A DNA stretch of 64,000 bases. It comes from Spirogloea muscicola. Lineage: Eukaryota; Streptophyta; Zygnematophyceae; Spirogloeales; Spirogloeaceae. The notes beneath the pieces are model-generated. The model ran no database searches and was not told the origin of the DNA. It saw nothing but the letters and a program-made list of their open reading frames with translations. Below are positions 36,701 to 57,599 of this stretch, piece after piece. Both the position numbers and the translations under genes were made by a program. How positions within the stretch are numbered: position 1 is the stretch's first letter; each line of letters starts with the position of its first letter. The stretch is taken from positions 555,411 to 619,410 of the forward strand of contig WELB01000018.1 in assembly GCA_009602725.1 (NCBI GenBank), in the 5' to 3' direction.

Positions 36701-37032
36701 TTCATTATTCCTTCATTCAAAACTCGCAAGCTCCCTAGCAAGCTGGCCATGGCGCCCGGCCGCCGCCGAGCCTCCGCGCGCCACGCCGCCCGCGCCGGCT
36801 CTCACGGCGGCTCTCGCGGCGGCTCTCGCGGCCGGCGGCGCCTGCCGCGCCGCTGCCATTTGGCTGTGGCGCCTTACGCTCGTTCGGCCGCTTCAATTTC
36901 AACGCAGTAGGACGGCTTCGTGAGGTCCTGATGTCGGACCTCGGCCGACGGAGGCGCAGAATGTGCTGACGCCGCGGCAAGACCCGAGCGTGGGAGGCAA
37001 GACGGGCGGGCCCGCCACGACGTCAGGGCCAC

Positions 37033-39599
37033 ATGGGAGGCTGCCTGTCTGGCCCCCAGGGGCCGGACTGGCCGCATGACCTGCCGTCCAGTCAGTCTGA
37101 CGTCAGCAGACCTGCGGCTCCCAAGCCCTCCCTGGCGATCGAAACCGCCGACCTGACCTTGCGGCTGAGTTCACCTGCCTCGCCAGGTATCTCAGGTCCC
37201 CTGCGCTTAGTTGTTCTGAAGAATACTTGGCAACATGGAGCACACCCTTCGCGGCAACCGAGCATGCTGGCCGGCTCGATGGTTGTTTCTCGTCAAGATA
37301 TCGCTGTCAAGTGATCATGCATGTTGGCCTGAAAGGCTGGTGATGCAGTAGGTGCATACTGAATGCAGCAAGTCCAAGTGCTCAAGGAGCACTTGCACCT
37401 TCTGTGGACGAGCTCAGCTCAGGATATTGGTTCGATCAGTGTGGAGTATAGGCACCTGGGTCTGCATCAGCTTCTGTCGATCAGATTATGTCGTACTGAC
37501 TGTGATACTTACGATGCTCCCGACTTGCCATGATCCACCTCAGCTGCGTCATCCTACCAAGGTGAGGCGCTCACGCCGACGCAGTCGCGTGGCTTCAACA
37601 GCTCGTTTGAACTTCCAAGCCACGAGTCCAGTCACTTGATGGTCTACACCTACCAGGAGCTGGCTATGGCAACCAATTTTTTCGCAGATGAAAACAAGCT
37701 TGGAGAAGGTGGCTTTGGCTCAGTATACAAGGCAGCTTTGCACGTTGACTCAGACTTGCCAGGTGTCAGTGAGGCAGTGGCTATCAAGAGCCTAAATGCG
37801 GAGTCCCAGCAGGGCCACAAAGAGTTCATGGTGAGAATGATGCCTAATAAGAAGCATGTGTAGGTCACGATGCTGCCTTTGTTGTCGAACAATCTCCTCA
37901 TTGGTTCAGTTCAGGATTCTTGCTTAGGCGTGCGATGGGCTATGCAATGATTTGATGATGCTTTGCAAGCGCCACTACATTACAAAGGATGCCCCAGAGG
38001 CTGCTTGCTGTGCCTGACTTGGAGGAACTTGCCTCCAGTCTTATCCTTCACATGCATGCTTTAATTGTGTGAGCTAGTCATTTTGGTTCATGCTGTTGGC
38101 CACGTGTCTTTCTGTTGCAGGCAGAAGTAAATTTTCTGGGAGCACTGAGGCATCCCAACCTTGTGCAACTCATTGGTTATTGTGCTCAGAAAAGCAAGCG
38201 GTGCCTGGTGTACAGATTCATGCCGCGGGGTAGTCTGGAGCAAATAATCTTCAATCGTAAGTACTGCTGATTCGTGCAACTTCCACATGTAATGACGCGC
38301 ACATGTGCTTGAAGCACCTGGAAGCTGTCAAATTCTGGCTTGGATATTCCTGAAATAGTCATCATCTGGTAAAGCATTGAGGACAACAGTGCCCAACAAT
38401 AGTACACGTGATTCACCGTATGGCTGCAGGGGAAGCTGAGGTGCTGCCGTGGTCCTTACGTCTCCGTATCCTTTTGGATGCTGCGTCGGGGATGGCCTTC
38501 CTGCACTCGGGAGCCGGCAGTCAAGTCATCTATAGGGACTTCAAGTCCTCCAACGTGCTCATTGACGAGGTGATGGGCATGAGTATCCCTCATGTGATGT
38601 TGACGAGTAAGTATGGCAAGAGTATCCTACCAGCAGTGCCACGCTGCCAACGAATGTCTCGCCTTCACGGCAGGTGCTGATGACTTTAGCTAGCGACAGG
38701 TAGTCAACTGGGCAAGGGAATTCTAGCTGGTTGGCTTCTAACGGAAGGAAAACATCTTGCATTCAGGATTGGTCAGCTAGGCTCGCCGACTTTGGCTTGG
38801 CCAAGGACGGCCCAGCTGGCGAGGAAACACATGTCACGACAAGAGTAGTTGGGACCCATGGCTATGTAGCTCCTGAGTACATTCGCACTGGTAAGGGTGT
38901 GTCTTTTGCAGCGAAATGATAAGAAGCAAGGTTCTATGTCGTGAAGAGCTTTAGAGAGTTGTGTATCTGATATGGAGCATCTGATTCAGCCCACCTTCAT
39001 AGCCACGTGTTGCTGTACCACGAGCTCTGTAAACTTTGATGACGCCTTCATAGCAGAGTGTGAGCAGTTGCATTTTGCTTCTTCTGAAACATATTCTGCA
39101 CTAGCTTGACAGTCATAGTTCTTGTAAGAGGAGTTGAGGAGAAAATTATCATCAAGATGTGTTGCCTGTTCAAGAGGCCGGAACTATGAGTCACATGGAT
39201 GGAGTGCGTGGGGGTTGACGTAAAAGAAGTACTTCTGGTGTTGATGCAGGCCACCTTACAGCAAAGAGCGACGTCTACAGTTTTGGAGTAGTCATACTTG
39301 AGCTCCTAAGTGGCAGAAGGTGCTCTGAGCCAGACCTTCCGCCTCTGCGCGAGAACCTTGTCAAATGGGCTGCTTATGCCCTCAAAGACAAGTCCCGTAT
39401 ACATGACTTCATGGATCCCCGGCTGAAAGGAGATTTTGATGCACAGCAAGCTGGGAAGGTGGCCACGCTCGCCCAGTTCTGCATACTAGTGGACGCGTCA
39501 CGTCGGCCTGCCATGCTGGATGTTGTGGGTGTCCTGGCAGCACTTCAAGGGCTCAATGCTGACCGGAAGGCGACCCCTTCTAAGAGCAGCACTCAATAG
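37033..39599 (+). CDS. Receptor-like cytoplasmic kinase, subfamily VII type (PBS1/BIK1-like)
   Basis: Serine/threonine kinase that probably relays signals from plasma-membrane receptors. Exon 1 (from ATG 37033 to about 37186) begins MGGCLSG, the usual N-myristoylation/palmitoylation start of this subfamily; its link to exon 2 is inferred because the phase does not fit directly and a small exon may be missing near 37560. Well-supported exons: 37585-37830 ([12 protein letters not shown] glycine loop, VAIK lysine), 38121-38256 ([11 protein letters not shown]), 38430-38569 ([13 protein letters not shown], catalytic loop), 38767-38890 (ADFGLAK and [18 protein letters not shown] activation loop), 39250-39599 ([20 protein letters not shown] to stop). 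The YRDFK form instead of HRDLK is typical of subfamily VII, and the catalytic residues are all present. No extracellular or membrane domain. Confidence 0.92.
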
Positions 39600-42439
39600 G
39601 CGACAGACAACCACCAGTATTAGACCTGTCGAGTCACGTGCAGAGCTTGCAAGCCGAAAAGCGGAGCAAGTCTTATCAAGCATGAGAAGATGACGATGGC
39701 TGCAAGCGGATTAGGGGTTGAAGAGGCTCAAAATGCCTGTCAGCTACAGTTTCAGGCACAGCTGCAAGGCACCGCAACCTACCTGTGAAGCCGAGATTTC
39801 CGCAGGCCATGGCTTCACCTTCTGTCCCAGATCAAGGTCATTGTGACTTACCTCGCAGCATTATTGCAAAAGCGTGCTGCTCTTGTTGATGCTGCGGCCC
39901 TTAGCTTTGTCACTTGGTGACCTGATATGACTGAAATGCTGTATGGCAGGCAACACTCACCAGACAGGCACCTACCTCAGAGCCAACGTGCAGGCCGGGA
40001 TGACATTCCTTTGGATACTTCATTTCAAGAGATGCAAGTGGGATCTGGCTTGACCTCCTGAGCTCACAGGCTTGGTGCTGATATTTCAAGAGGTGGAGGA
40101 AAGCTCGCTGTCCTGAATCGCCACAAGAATACATTCCTGATTTTTGATATCTCCTGATATCGCTTGATATCTCCCCTATCAGGAGATGTGTTTTGGTGGG
40201 CTGAATCTGTTGTCGACGGCTTTTCTTACCAAGCTGTTTGGCCGGCCCTCGTTATCTGATTCCAGAGCATGGGCACAGCAGCAGGCAATGTGATACATGA
40301 GCATTACTGTGAGTGGTACTGTGTCACACTCGGACAAGTACTCAGATTGCATTGAATGCATAGTGCTGAAGGAGCACTGTACATAAAATGGTTTGGCATC
40401 ACATTGGATAGTGTTTTCGTTATGGCTTTTTCACCACACTGTGACTCTGCCCTGACTGAAGTGGTAGAGTTGAATGAGCAGAGTGGGCAGCACAGAGCTA
40501 GAACTCTGGTGGAATTTAGTTGCGCTCCTTTAGAAAGGCATTGATAGCACAAGCAGCTAGCTAAGCTTGGCAGCAGATGCATGATATGTCATACATTTGA
40601 GAAGCTGCTTTCATGCGTGCTTCTGCCTTCACATTGACTTTCTCTCCCTGTCAGTGCTGCTTTTGCCTCAAATAGGAGCATAGTGGCATGTCAAAAGAGC
40701 AGTGGCATGTATGTATGTCTTCTTGACCAAAATTGCGTTGTTAATTTCATAGTTGCACCAACTTTGATTGACTCCATTCATTCTTCTTATTCTATTTTCT
40801 AATGCGTATAATGCCTCAGGTCACGTGGTTGTTGAAGCTCCTGCTCAAGCTTCATCAGATGCTACTTACTAGGTCTTGAGATACTTAGAAGATATAAGTA
40901 TGTGATGGGAGACTCACAACATAAGCCATATTATCTGATCCATGGCCTCCAACCACGAAATAGTTGACACCCTTTGATCTATCCCAAAAGTCCCACACTA
41001 ACAAATGCGAGCTCACTTCGCTCAACAGACTCCGCTGACTTGGACGGGTGGCCAACATGTGATCTTACTCACAGCTCCCTTATTGGTGCGCATCAATCTG
41101 GATGTCTTTGGCGGTCAGGTGGCCTTGATGATCTGGCTTGAAGCTGTTTAGAGGACATGTACATAATGTCCTGAACGAAGTCTTTGAGATCAGCGAGTGA
41201 ACATCCTTGATGCCAGCACTGCCTAGCCTGCTTGCATGACTTCAGAATTGCCCCTCTGCAGCCTTTTCCTTCTCTCAGTGTCTCCGTGTCAATGAAAGTC
41301 TACTACAGGAAAGAGCATCAATAAGTAGAATCACATTGCTCCTCACATTTGCCATGTCAAACTACAATCTGGCTTGGACAATCCCCAGTTACCATCGCTT
41401 GGTGCAATCTTTGTATCACTGGCTGTATAGAAGGCATACAAGCAGCCCACCACGAGCAAGCCAAGTATGTATTCGATCGTACTCTACTTGTTCTGTTAAA
41501 AAAATGGAGCTGTGGGATGGCTTTCTCACCAATCACTCTGGAACACATTCTGTAGGTTGTCTGATCTCCCCAGCTGGCCCTCGCAGCCACTGCCTCTTAT
41601 GATGACCACGAAGGACTCTCTCATCATGCAATACCCCTGAGTACTTGTCCACCTTAACAAGCAAGTGCGGATGCGCCCTTGTCACCGCAGCCAAGTCCAA
41701 CCAATGCACACTTCCCGAGCGTGAGTTCTTCTGAGGAATACAGAAGGCCACAAAGGCCGCTAGTCCACTTACGCCAGTACTTGCACAAAGCCCAGCACTG
41801 CCAGCACTACGGTGGCGGCAGCATTGTAGGGCACACGCGCTGGTGCCCCCTGGCGCACCACCCGTGACGCGCGACTCACAGACAAGGCCAAGTGGGCTGC
41901 TCCAACAACAGCCCCTGGCGGTGCTGCTGGCTCCGCTTTGTCCCAGAGCGGCACGCTATGCTTGGCCATGCAGTCACCATTGCCAGGATCTCGGCTGCCA
42001 CCGACGTCCTCAGGTGCAAGCAGCTTCGCAGCAGCACAGGCAGCTGCCAAAATCATGGCAGGCGGCTCGGCAGACCACGACCATGTCCATGGCAGCCTGC
42101 TCGCTGCAAGCCCCGGCGTGAATGTGAATCTCGAGGTGGACTGTCCTCGTCACTCTTGCTTGCAATTCTGCACTATCAACGGTGAGAGCATCTATTGATG
42201 TGCAGCCCAGCTTGGCATTCTGCCAAAAATATTTTGACGTGATACTGCACTCGAGATGAACTAGGAGCACACTGCACTGAGCTAGAGCCTCTGCGGAAAG
42301 GTGGACGACCTGCGCACTGGCATGTGCAACTAAGATTCAGCAGCAGGCATGTAAATTTGTCTGCAGCCCTTCTTAGTGGTGGCACGTGTCTAGCAGCTAC
42401 CTACAATGAATGAAGGAATAGTTGGTGAGTGCAAGAGCT
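39600..42439. other. Intergenic stretch
   Basis: No gene recognised. A GATATC-rich palindrome lies at about 40147-40185. A GC-richer part at 41769-42056 has an open minus frame rich in Ala and Val with one hydrophobic stretch; it matches nothing I know and could be a chance frame or a lone exon downstream of the calcium pump. Confidence 0.45.
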
Positions 42440-52018
<9,579 letters not shown>

Positions 52019-52479
52019 GGTGGCCGAGCAGCACGTCGACCAGTGTGCTAGGCAGCCGGCCCCAGGCAATGCGCTCGCAGCCACAACACGGCCATCGCTC
52101 CGCCGGCACAGATGCTGTCAGCTCGCTAAGCTCGCAAGGCGGCAAACAATGGCGGCGGCGGCGGCGGTGGCGGCCGCGGGGCGTCGACGGGGGAGTCCGG
52201 GACGAGGGGACTAGGGCGGGGTTAGGGTGGTTGGGCAGAGTGGGGCGGGCCTGTTCTCCAAATCCGTGTTCTAATTAGTTCTAGCTCTGGTTGGAAAGTG
52301 GCTCTCGGGGTCCGTGCTCTGGCTCCCAACTTAGCCTGTCGGATTTGCATGTGCTCACCATGTGCTCGTTTGCATGTACTGACGTCTCTTTTCAGCCTGC
52401 ACAATGTTACCTCAGCCGCCTTTAGCATAGGCCCCACTTTCTGCACAAGCTTATGCTTGTACAGAGTATTGGCCTACAT

Positions 52480-52515
52480 TTGCCTCCCTTTCATTTCATG
52501 CGCACTGCGCGCCTT
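52480..52515 (-). repeat. GCGCG-GGGAGGCC dispersed repeat, reverse
   Basis: GCCTCCCTTTCATTTCATGC then GCACTGCGCGCCTTTCCC. Confidence 0.75.
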
Positions 52516-52579
52516 TCCCTATAGCTCTTCAAGATTGGAAGCTCTTGGGTGGCGTTGGCTGTGGATGTAAGCATCCACT

Positions 52580-52640
52580 AAAAGGGGACGAGGGATGTGA
52601 AAGCTAGCCCGAATCGCGTAATCTCGACAATTTATGTCCG
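52580..52640 (-). repeat. Dispersed hairpin repeat
   Basis: GGGACGAGGGATGTGAAAGC then TAGCCCGAATCGCG and a CCGGCCGG end. Confidence 0.65.
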
Positions 52641-53390
52641 GCCGGAAAGTGCAAATAGTTAGTCTCCTTTCTGGAGGATGTTGACGACAGTGCACTGACA
52701 AGTCCTACTTATGGTTCCTACCAGTATAAACAGGTATGTTACTGCCTAGCAAGGCTTAGTCGTGTAGGCCGCTGCTGACCTACCAGCCGGGATGTGCTGA
52801 AAAGAAACGTCTGAGCAAGTAACACATCTGTACAAGCGTCAACTTCACAGCAGAGCTGTGGGAAAGTGTTGACTGGAGCATGTTTGCTATCATGTGAAGT
52901 CTCTCTCTTCTCAATTGGCCGTTCGTAGCCACAGCCCGTCTTGGTTGTAAGTCATCTTGATGAGTACATAATCAACTTCGCAGTCAAGCAAACCAGCAGT
53001 CCCTGCACGTGGTTGACACAGTATGCACACTCTCGAGGGCCCGCAGGAGAACGCGAGAGCCATGTGTCTCATCTTGCTCAGTCGTGCTTTGTTATAGACT
53101 GACAAGCTGTCATGCTCACCATGTACCACAAGAAGTTGGACCGTCCAGACAATTGCATGCACCTACGCAGCAAGTCAACTAGTCGAGCGCAGTATTCGCT
53201 TCTATGGATGACACTATGCACGTGTACTTTACAGGACATAGCCATGACGAGGATGACATGGATGACGTTGACAATCATCTTCGATCAAGAGAATGAACAC
53301 ATCTGTGTTTCTAAGATTGATAAGCGCACAAATCTTTGGCATGTCCCCTGACTCACATACTGCATAAATTCCTTGCCAAGTGATTGTGCC

Positions 53391-53420
53391 TCTGGTGTAA
53401 TCTGGTGTAATCTGGTGTAA
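53391..53420. repeat. Three tandem copies of a 10-base unit
   Basis: TCTGGTGTAA repeated three times without change. Confidence 0.9.
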
Positions 53421-53779
53421 TATTGCAACTTGCAAGTTCATGGGTTTATGACCTGTTGAGTTTGCGATCAGTCAAGCTTATGATGATAGTTACTGCGTTG
53501 TGAATTCACTGCATAATTTACAAGTTGATCTACTGTCGTGGCTCTCTGGGTCTTGCTGTATTAGTTGCATGTGACCTGTTCAGTCCAAATAACAAGCAGA
53601 CCTTGCCACCAAGGTGAACACACCCACTCAATCCAAGTGCTCATTCCAAGAGGCCTCGTTGATTGACTACCTTTTACTGGCCTTTGAACATCACCATCCT
53701 CCTTAGAGTCGCGCAACATTCTTTCCTGCCTTTTGCCTGCCACTGAGCGTCTATCCACAGAAGTCTTGGGAAGTGATTT

Positions 53780-53865
53780 GTAGGTTTTCGCTTCCGGCCC
53801 TCTTGGACCTTGTTCATTCCCTATTGGGCTGGCCTTGCGCAGCCATTGCCTCATCGTGGAAGTCT
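53780..53865 (+). repeat. Dispersed hairpin repeat
   Basis: TTCCGGCCCTCTTGGACCTT, GTTCATTCCCTATTGGGCTG, GCCTTGCGCAGCCATTGCCT. Confidence 0.75.
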
Positions 53866-54751
53866 ATTTTCTGTTACCTGCTCAATATGTGAGAGCGGCT
53901 ACCTGCTGATTCGAACATGATGGCATTTAAGCGCATGTTTCGAGCTTGAGCGACTACCTTCGAAGTGCATCGGATGACCCGTCCGAACACACAGGTGGAG
54001 AAGCACCTCACAAAGCACCTCACAGAAAGAGAAGGTAGGCATTTCAAATGGGCAAGGGCAAGAGAGAGATGCCAGCAAGTAAGAGCTTCGGATGGGAACG
54101 TGGCTGATGAAGGCCAGTCCAAGAGTATGAGCTGAGTCTGGTTAGAAGCAGCATTGAAAAGTGCTCAATAGCGCTTCACAGACTTAGCCTTGCATTACCA
54201 AAAAGCGACCATTTAGAATTGCCAACAGCTCCTGTGACATACTGCACAAAACACACTTTGACAGCCTTTATTCCGCGCTGTGCTGCTTGTGGAGTAGAAA
54301 CTTGAGATCATGCTTGCACTTGTGTCTACGCTCGTGACCTTAAGCTCGTAGTCCCTGTAGATCTTCACTTTGGAATCGCTATTTCCAGATCCAAACCCAT
54401 GCTGGTCAGCAGGATCGATCACAGACCTAGTGACTGCAGTCATATTCTTTCCCACCAAGATTGAAAGTAGGAATTACACCATGACAGCCTTGCCATCCTT
54501 CCTTGCGCAGGTCCTTCCTATCCCCCGGATGTTACCAAATACGCAAGCCATCCAGGTCGAGGTGAACAGAGGATGAGAACAACGGTGTTACACACTTGGG
54601 CTGGCTGCAAAGGTGAAGAAAAAAAAATTAAGAATGTCCACAGGTTGTTTCCATTTTACATGTCAATTGACACCTCTATAGCTCGGCGCCCTGCATTGCT
54701 GCCAGAAGGGTCAGCAGCTGGGGGCTGCGTGCGCCCCAAAGGCGGTGTTGC

Positions 54752-55162
54752 TCAGGACACGGTGATGGTGCCGGCCATGCCAGCGCCCTGGTGGGGCTCG
54801 CAGTAGTACTCGTATGTGCCCGCCTTGCTGAGGGTCACCTTCACCTCCTCGCCAGCGGCGTTGACGAGGTCGCCGTGGGAGATGGCGTTGGCGTCGACGC
54901 CGGAGGGGACGGCGTCCTCGTCGAAGACGATGTTGTGGGGGAAGCCGGCGTTGTTCTTGAACACGATGGTCTCGCCGGCCTTGACGGAGAGGGAGGCGGG
55001 CTCGAAGGCGAGGGAGCCGTCGTCCTTGCCCATCTTCACGGTCGCGGCGTTGGCGCCGGCGGCGAGGAGGAGCGTGGCGCCGGCGGCCACGAGGGCCTTG
55101 CCAGCGTCCCGGGCCAGCGACGCGCGCGGCGCGGCGAGGCGCACGTNGCTAGGAGCAGCCAT
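54752..55162 (-). CDS. PETE: Plastocyanin precursor
   Basis: Blue copper protein carrying electrons from cytochrome b6f to photosystem I in the thylakoid lumen. Single exon, 136 residues, start ATG at 55160-55162. Residues 1-39 form a short bipartite transit peptide: an Arg/Ala/Ser part, then a hydrophobic lumen signal ending GANA. The mature protein (97 residues) starts ATVKMG. Copper ligands are His76 (GFPHN), Cys121, His124 and Met129 ([11 protein letters not shown]). Mature His is residue 37 as in plants, while Cys, His and Met are shifted by two, as in green algae that lack residues 57-58. One codon near the start contains N (55147), so residue 6 is unknown. The gene is strongly GC-rich compared with its surroundings. 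The transit peptide is short for the family, so an upstream start cannot be fully excluded. Confidence 0.93.
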   Translation of the reverse strand: MAAPSXVRLAAPRASLARDAGKALVAAGATLLLAAGANAATVKMGKDDGSLAFEPASLSVKAGETIVFKNNAGFPHNIVFDEDAVPSGVDANAISHGDLVNAAGEEVKVTLSKAGTYEYYCEPHQGAGMAGTITVS

Positions 55163-55929
55163 GGAGGGCTGTGGCACTGGGCCAGAGTAAGTGGGGGAGG
55201 AGGGAGGGGGGCACGCTTGCGGCAGAGGCGCGGGAAGCGGATGGGCTGCTGGCGGGGAGGGAGGGGAGGCCCCCCTGCTGGCGGGGAGCGGAGGCAGGCG
55301 CTGGCAATGTGACTGGGGGCCCGCCGGGGAGGGGGGTGGAGGAGGGGGGGCGGGGCCTGGGACAGGGCCGCCATTGGGTGCCGCCGGATGAGGGGCCCCC
55401 GGCGCCCGCCCGCGTGGCGCGCTCCCGACCCCCGGCCCGCGGAGCGGGCTTCCTGGCATGATGGCGTGTCAGCTTCGTATTGGTCACACCTGCTGCTGAA
55501 ATCTTCTTGTAGCAAATCTAAAATGTAAATGCGCTTCTTCTGGGCGAGCACTTTCTTCAGCCCATGACACCCACTGCACCAACAACACCGCGTACGCGAT
55601 GGCTGTGGTGTCGACTGTGCGCCATGAAGCCGCGTGCTGGTTGCTGGGCTGGCTTTTCACAGCCCCTTTGATATTGCTAACTTCATTCGGATTGCTATAG
55701 AGCAATTGAGCTTGCGCTGCGTCGTGATGCAGGACGTAGTGCTCATTTGACCTCAATCAGCCAACCTGGGGGGTCTAATGAGCAATCTATGCGCCCACGC
55801 TTTGACCCCGTCTGTGCGAATCCTTATCTGGCACGACTGGCTTATGTGGCGCGTAATGGCGCGTCGACCCCCCTGATCTCGTTTCCTGCGTGGCTGTCAC
55901 CGAGTGGCCTACCCTCCAACGGCCGCCGC

Positions 55930-56200
55930 TTCTCTCCACAAATATAGTCGAATTGCCGATCCGAAAGCCCCAGAAGTTGTCCAGCAACTCGCATATTCGG
56001 TTCTCACGGCACGGCTCGACTTCAACGCCGCTGGCTCATGGGCCCAAGTCTATCGTATGAGATTGTCGGTCTCCCTTCAGCGCTCCATGGCCCCAAGCCT
56101 TGCATCTGCGTGCTGGCCGTGCTCTCGCTGCGGCCTCCGGCTTTCGTCAAGGGGATACGTTTCCGGCACTTGGCTATTGACGGCAGCTGTGTTACTACCG
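55930..56200 (+). mobile_element. Retroelement 3' part fossil
   Basis: Frame with FNAAGSWAQVYRMRLSVSLQ, the same block as at 29763 and 35800. It is broken, and the usual TRGY end is not seen. Confidence 0.55.
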
Positions 56201-56744
56201 TGAATGCGACCCTCTTCAGCCCATGACCCCCCACCGTACGAACAAACTTGCGAACACGATGTTGTGGTCGTGAATGTGCGCCATAATCAGAAGAAAGGGC
56301 TCGCCCATTGGATAGGGGCTGGAAAATCCGGTTGCTGGGCTGGCTTTGGAGGGAATGGAGTACTTTAGAAGAGCTCACCACCTCCTTACAGTGTCGGCCT
56401 GATGAACGGCGATTTTGCCATAGACGAAGCACGAATTGACAAGAGTCGCGGTCCGATAATTGTGATGCACTGCGATCGCGAGAATGGAACCACCTTGAGA
56501 TAGTATTGTCGCCCAGCAAATATCCTCAACCACAATATTACATAAGATACTCCAGTATCATCCGTCTACAATTCATTGGGCCAATTTCTACGCTGATATG
56601 AAGCACACACTACTTGATAACAAGAGGGTTTGATGTCAGGTAAGTGAATATGTGATTGCCTTGCTCTGTCTATTTAGGAGTTCCTCTAAACCAAGAGCAT
56701 TCCAATCAGAAACTTTCTGAGCCCCTTCATGCTTCTTACCTTCG

Positions 56745-56815
56745 AACTTCGTTCTTTGTGTTTCTGGGCTGGCCAATCACAGCCATCGCCCTCTACTGGA
56801 AGAGTCTTTCTCTCT
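56745..56815 (+). repeat. Dispersed hairpin repeat
   Basis: TTTCTGGGCTGGCCAATCAC then AGCCATCGCCCTCTACTGGA. Confidence 0.8.
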
Positions 56816-56834
56816 TACACAGTGTACGGCTGAT

Positions 56835-56875
56835 TTTGGCCTCCCTTTCATTCCAAGCGCGCCGCTCGCCTTTCT
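56835..56875 (-). repeat. GCGCG-GGGAGGCC dispersed repeat, reverse
   Basis: TTGGCCTCCCTTTCATTCCA then AGCGCGCCGCTCGCC. It follows a plus hairpin repeat at about 20 bases. Confidence 0.75.
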
Positions 56876-57099
56876 CCCTTTTGCATGAACAAAGTATTGG
56901 GTGATCTTGCATCCAATTAAAATCATACGCACCGCCGGCTTTCTCCATTTCTGCTGGTGCTGCTCCAAATACGGCAAATGGCTCGTACAAGGTGGGGGCA
57001 ATGGGTGTGGTAGAGAAGGTGCTCGGCTGCTGACTAGGGGCTATTGAGCCCCCATTTTTTGAGGTAAACACTCTAGTATCTCACTTCAATATCTGTATT

Positions 57100-57240
57100 A
57101 TCTAGCCTTTCCGGCCCTTTCGACATTGTCAATTGTCTTTGGGCTGGCCTTTCACAGCCATCGCCCTTTCTGGTTAGCTTCTTTGAAAGGGAAGGTACGC
57201 GGTGCTCATGAAATGGGAAGGGAGGCCAAGCCGAGCCAGA
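57100..57240 (+). repeat. Hairpin repeat followed by GCGCG repeat
   Basis: CTTTCCGGCCCTTTCGACAT, TTGTCTTTGGGCTGGCCTTT, CACAGCCATCGCCCTTTC; then from 57192 GGTACGCGGTGCTCATGAAA and GGGAAGGGAGGCCAAGCCGA. Confidence 0.75.
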
Positions 57241-57599
57241 AAACTGTGCAAGCGAAAATCTGTACTCAAGATATGCGACTACACAATGTGAAGCCTGTCA
57301 TGCGCAAGGGCGTCGATGCGAGCTGGCGTCGATTGGCTGATATGGAGACAAATGCTGACATATACAAGCTATGTGCTACACAAACCGAACAAGAAAGTGG
57401 TTGCGTTGGCCCGGCTGACAAGAAAGCAGTCCGTCAGGAGGCCACCGTCACCAATCGTCCATCTCACGCAATGTCATCAAGGAAAACCTAGAGGTCCAAA
57501 TCTGACTTTGTAACTTCCCCCCCCCCAACGGTTAGTCCTGGCACAGGATGACAGGTTGGGGAAACAGTTGAACAACTCACACAGGACATGTCATAATAA

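Larger units (their letters stand above)
52019..54751. other. Intergenic stretch with repeats
   Basis: Holds the calcium-pump promoter side, including a GGC run at about 52150-52180. Repeats: a weak retroelement end at about 52300-52380, GCGCG repeat (-) at 52480-52515, hairpin repeats at 52580-52640 (-), 53780-53865 (+) and 54095-54125 (-), and TCTGGTGTAA three times in tandem at 53391-53420. No gene recognised. Confidence 0.5.

Noticed and set aside
41769-42056. Open minus frame rich in Ala and Val with a hydrophobic stretch
   Set aside because: No family recognised and no neighbouring exon fits; composition alone in a GC-rich patch can give this.
53391-53420. Three tandem 10-base units considered as a CRISPR or regulatory array
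   Set aside because: Units are adjacent without spacers and only three in number; a simple tandem repeat.
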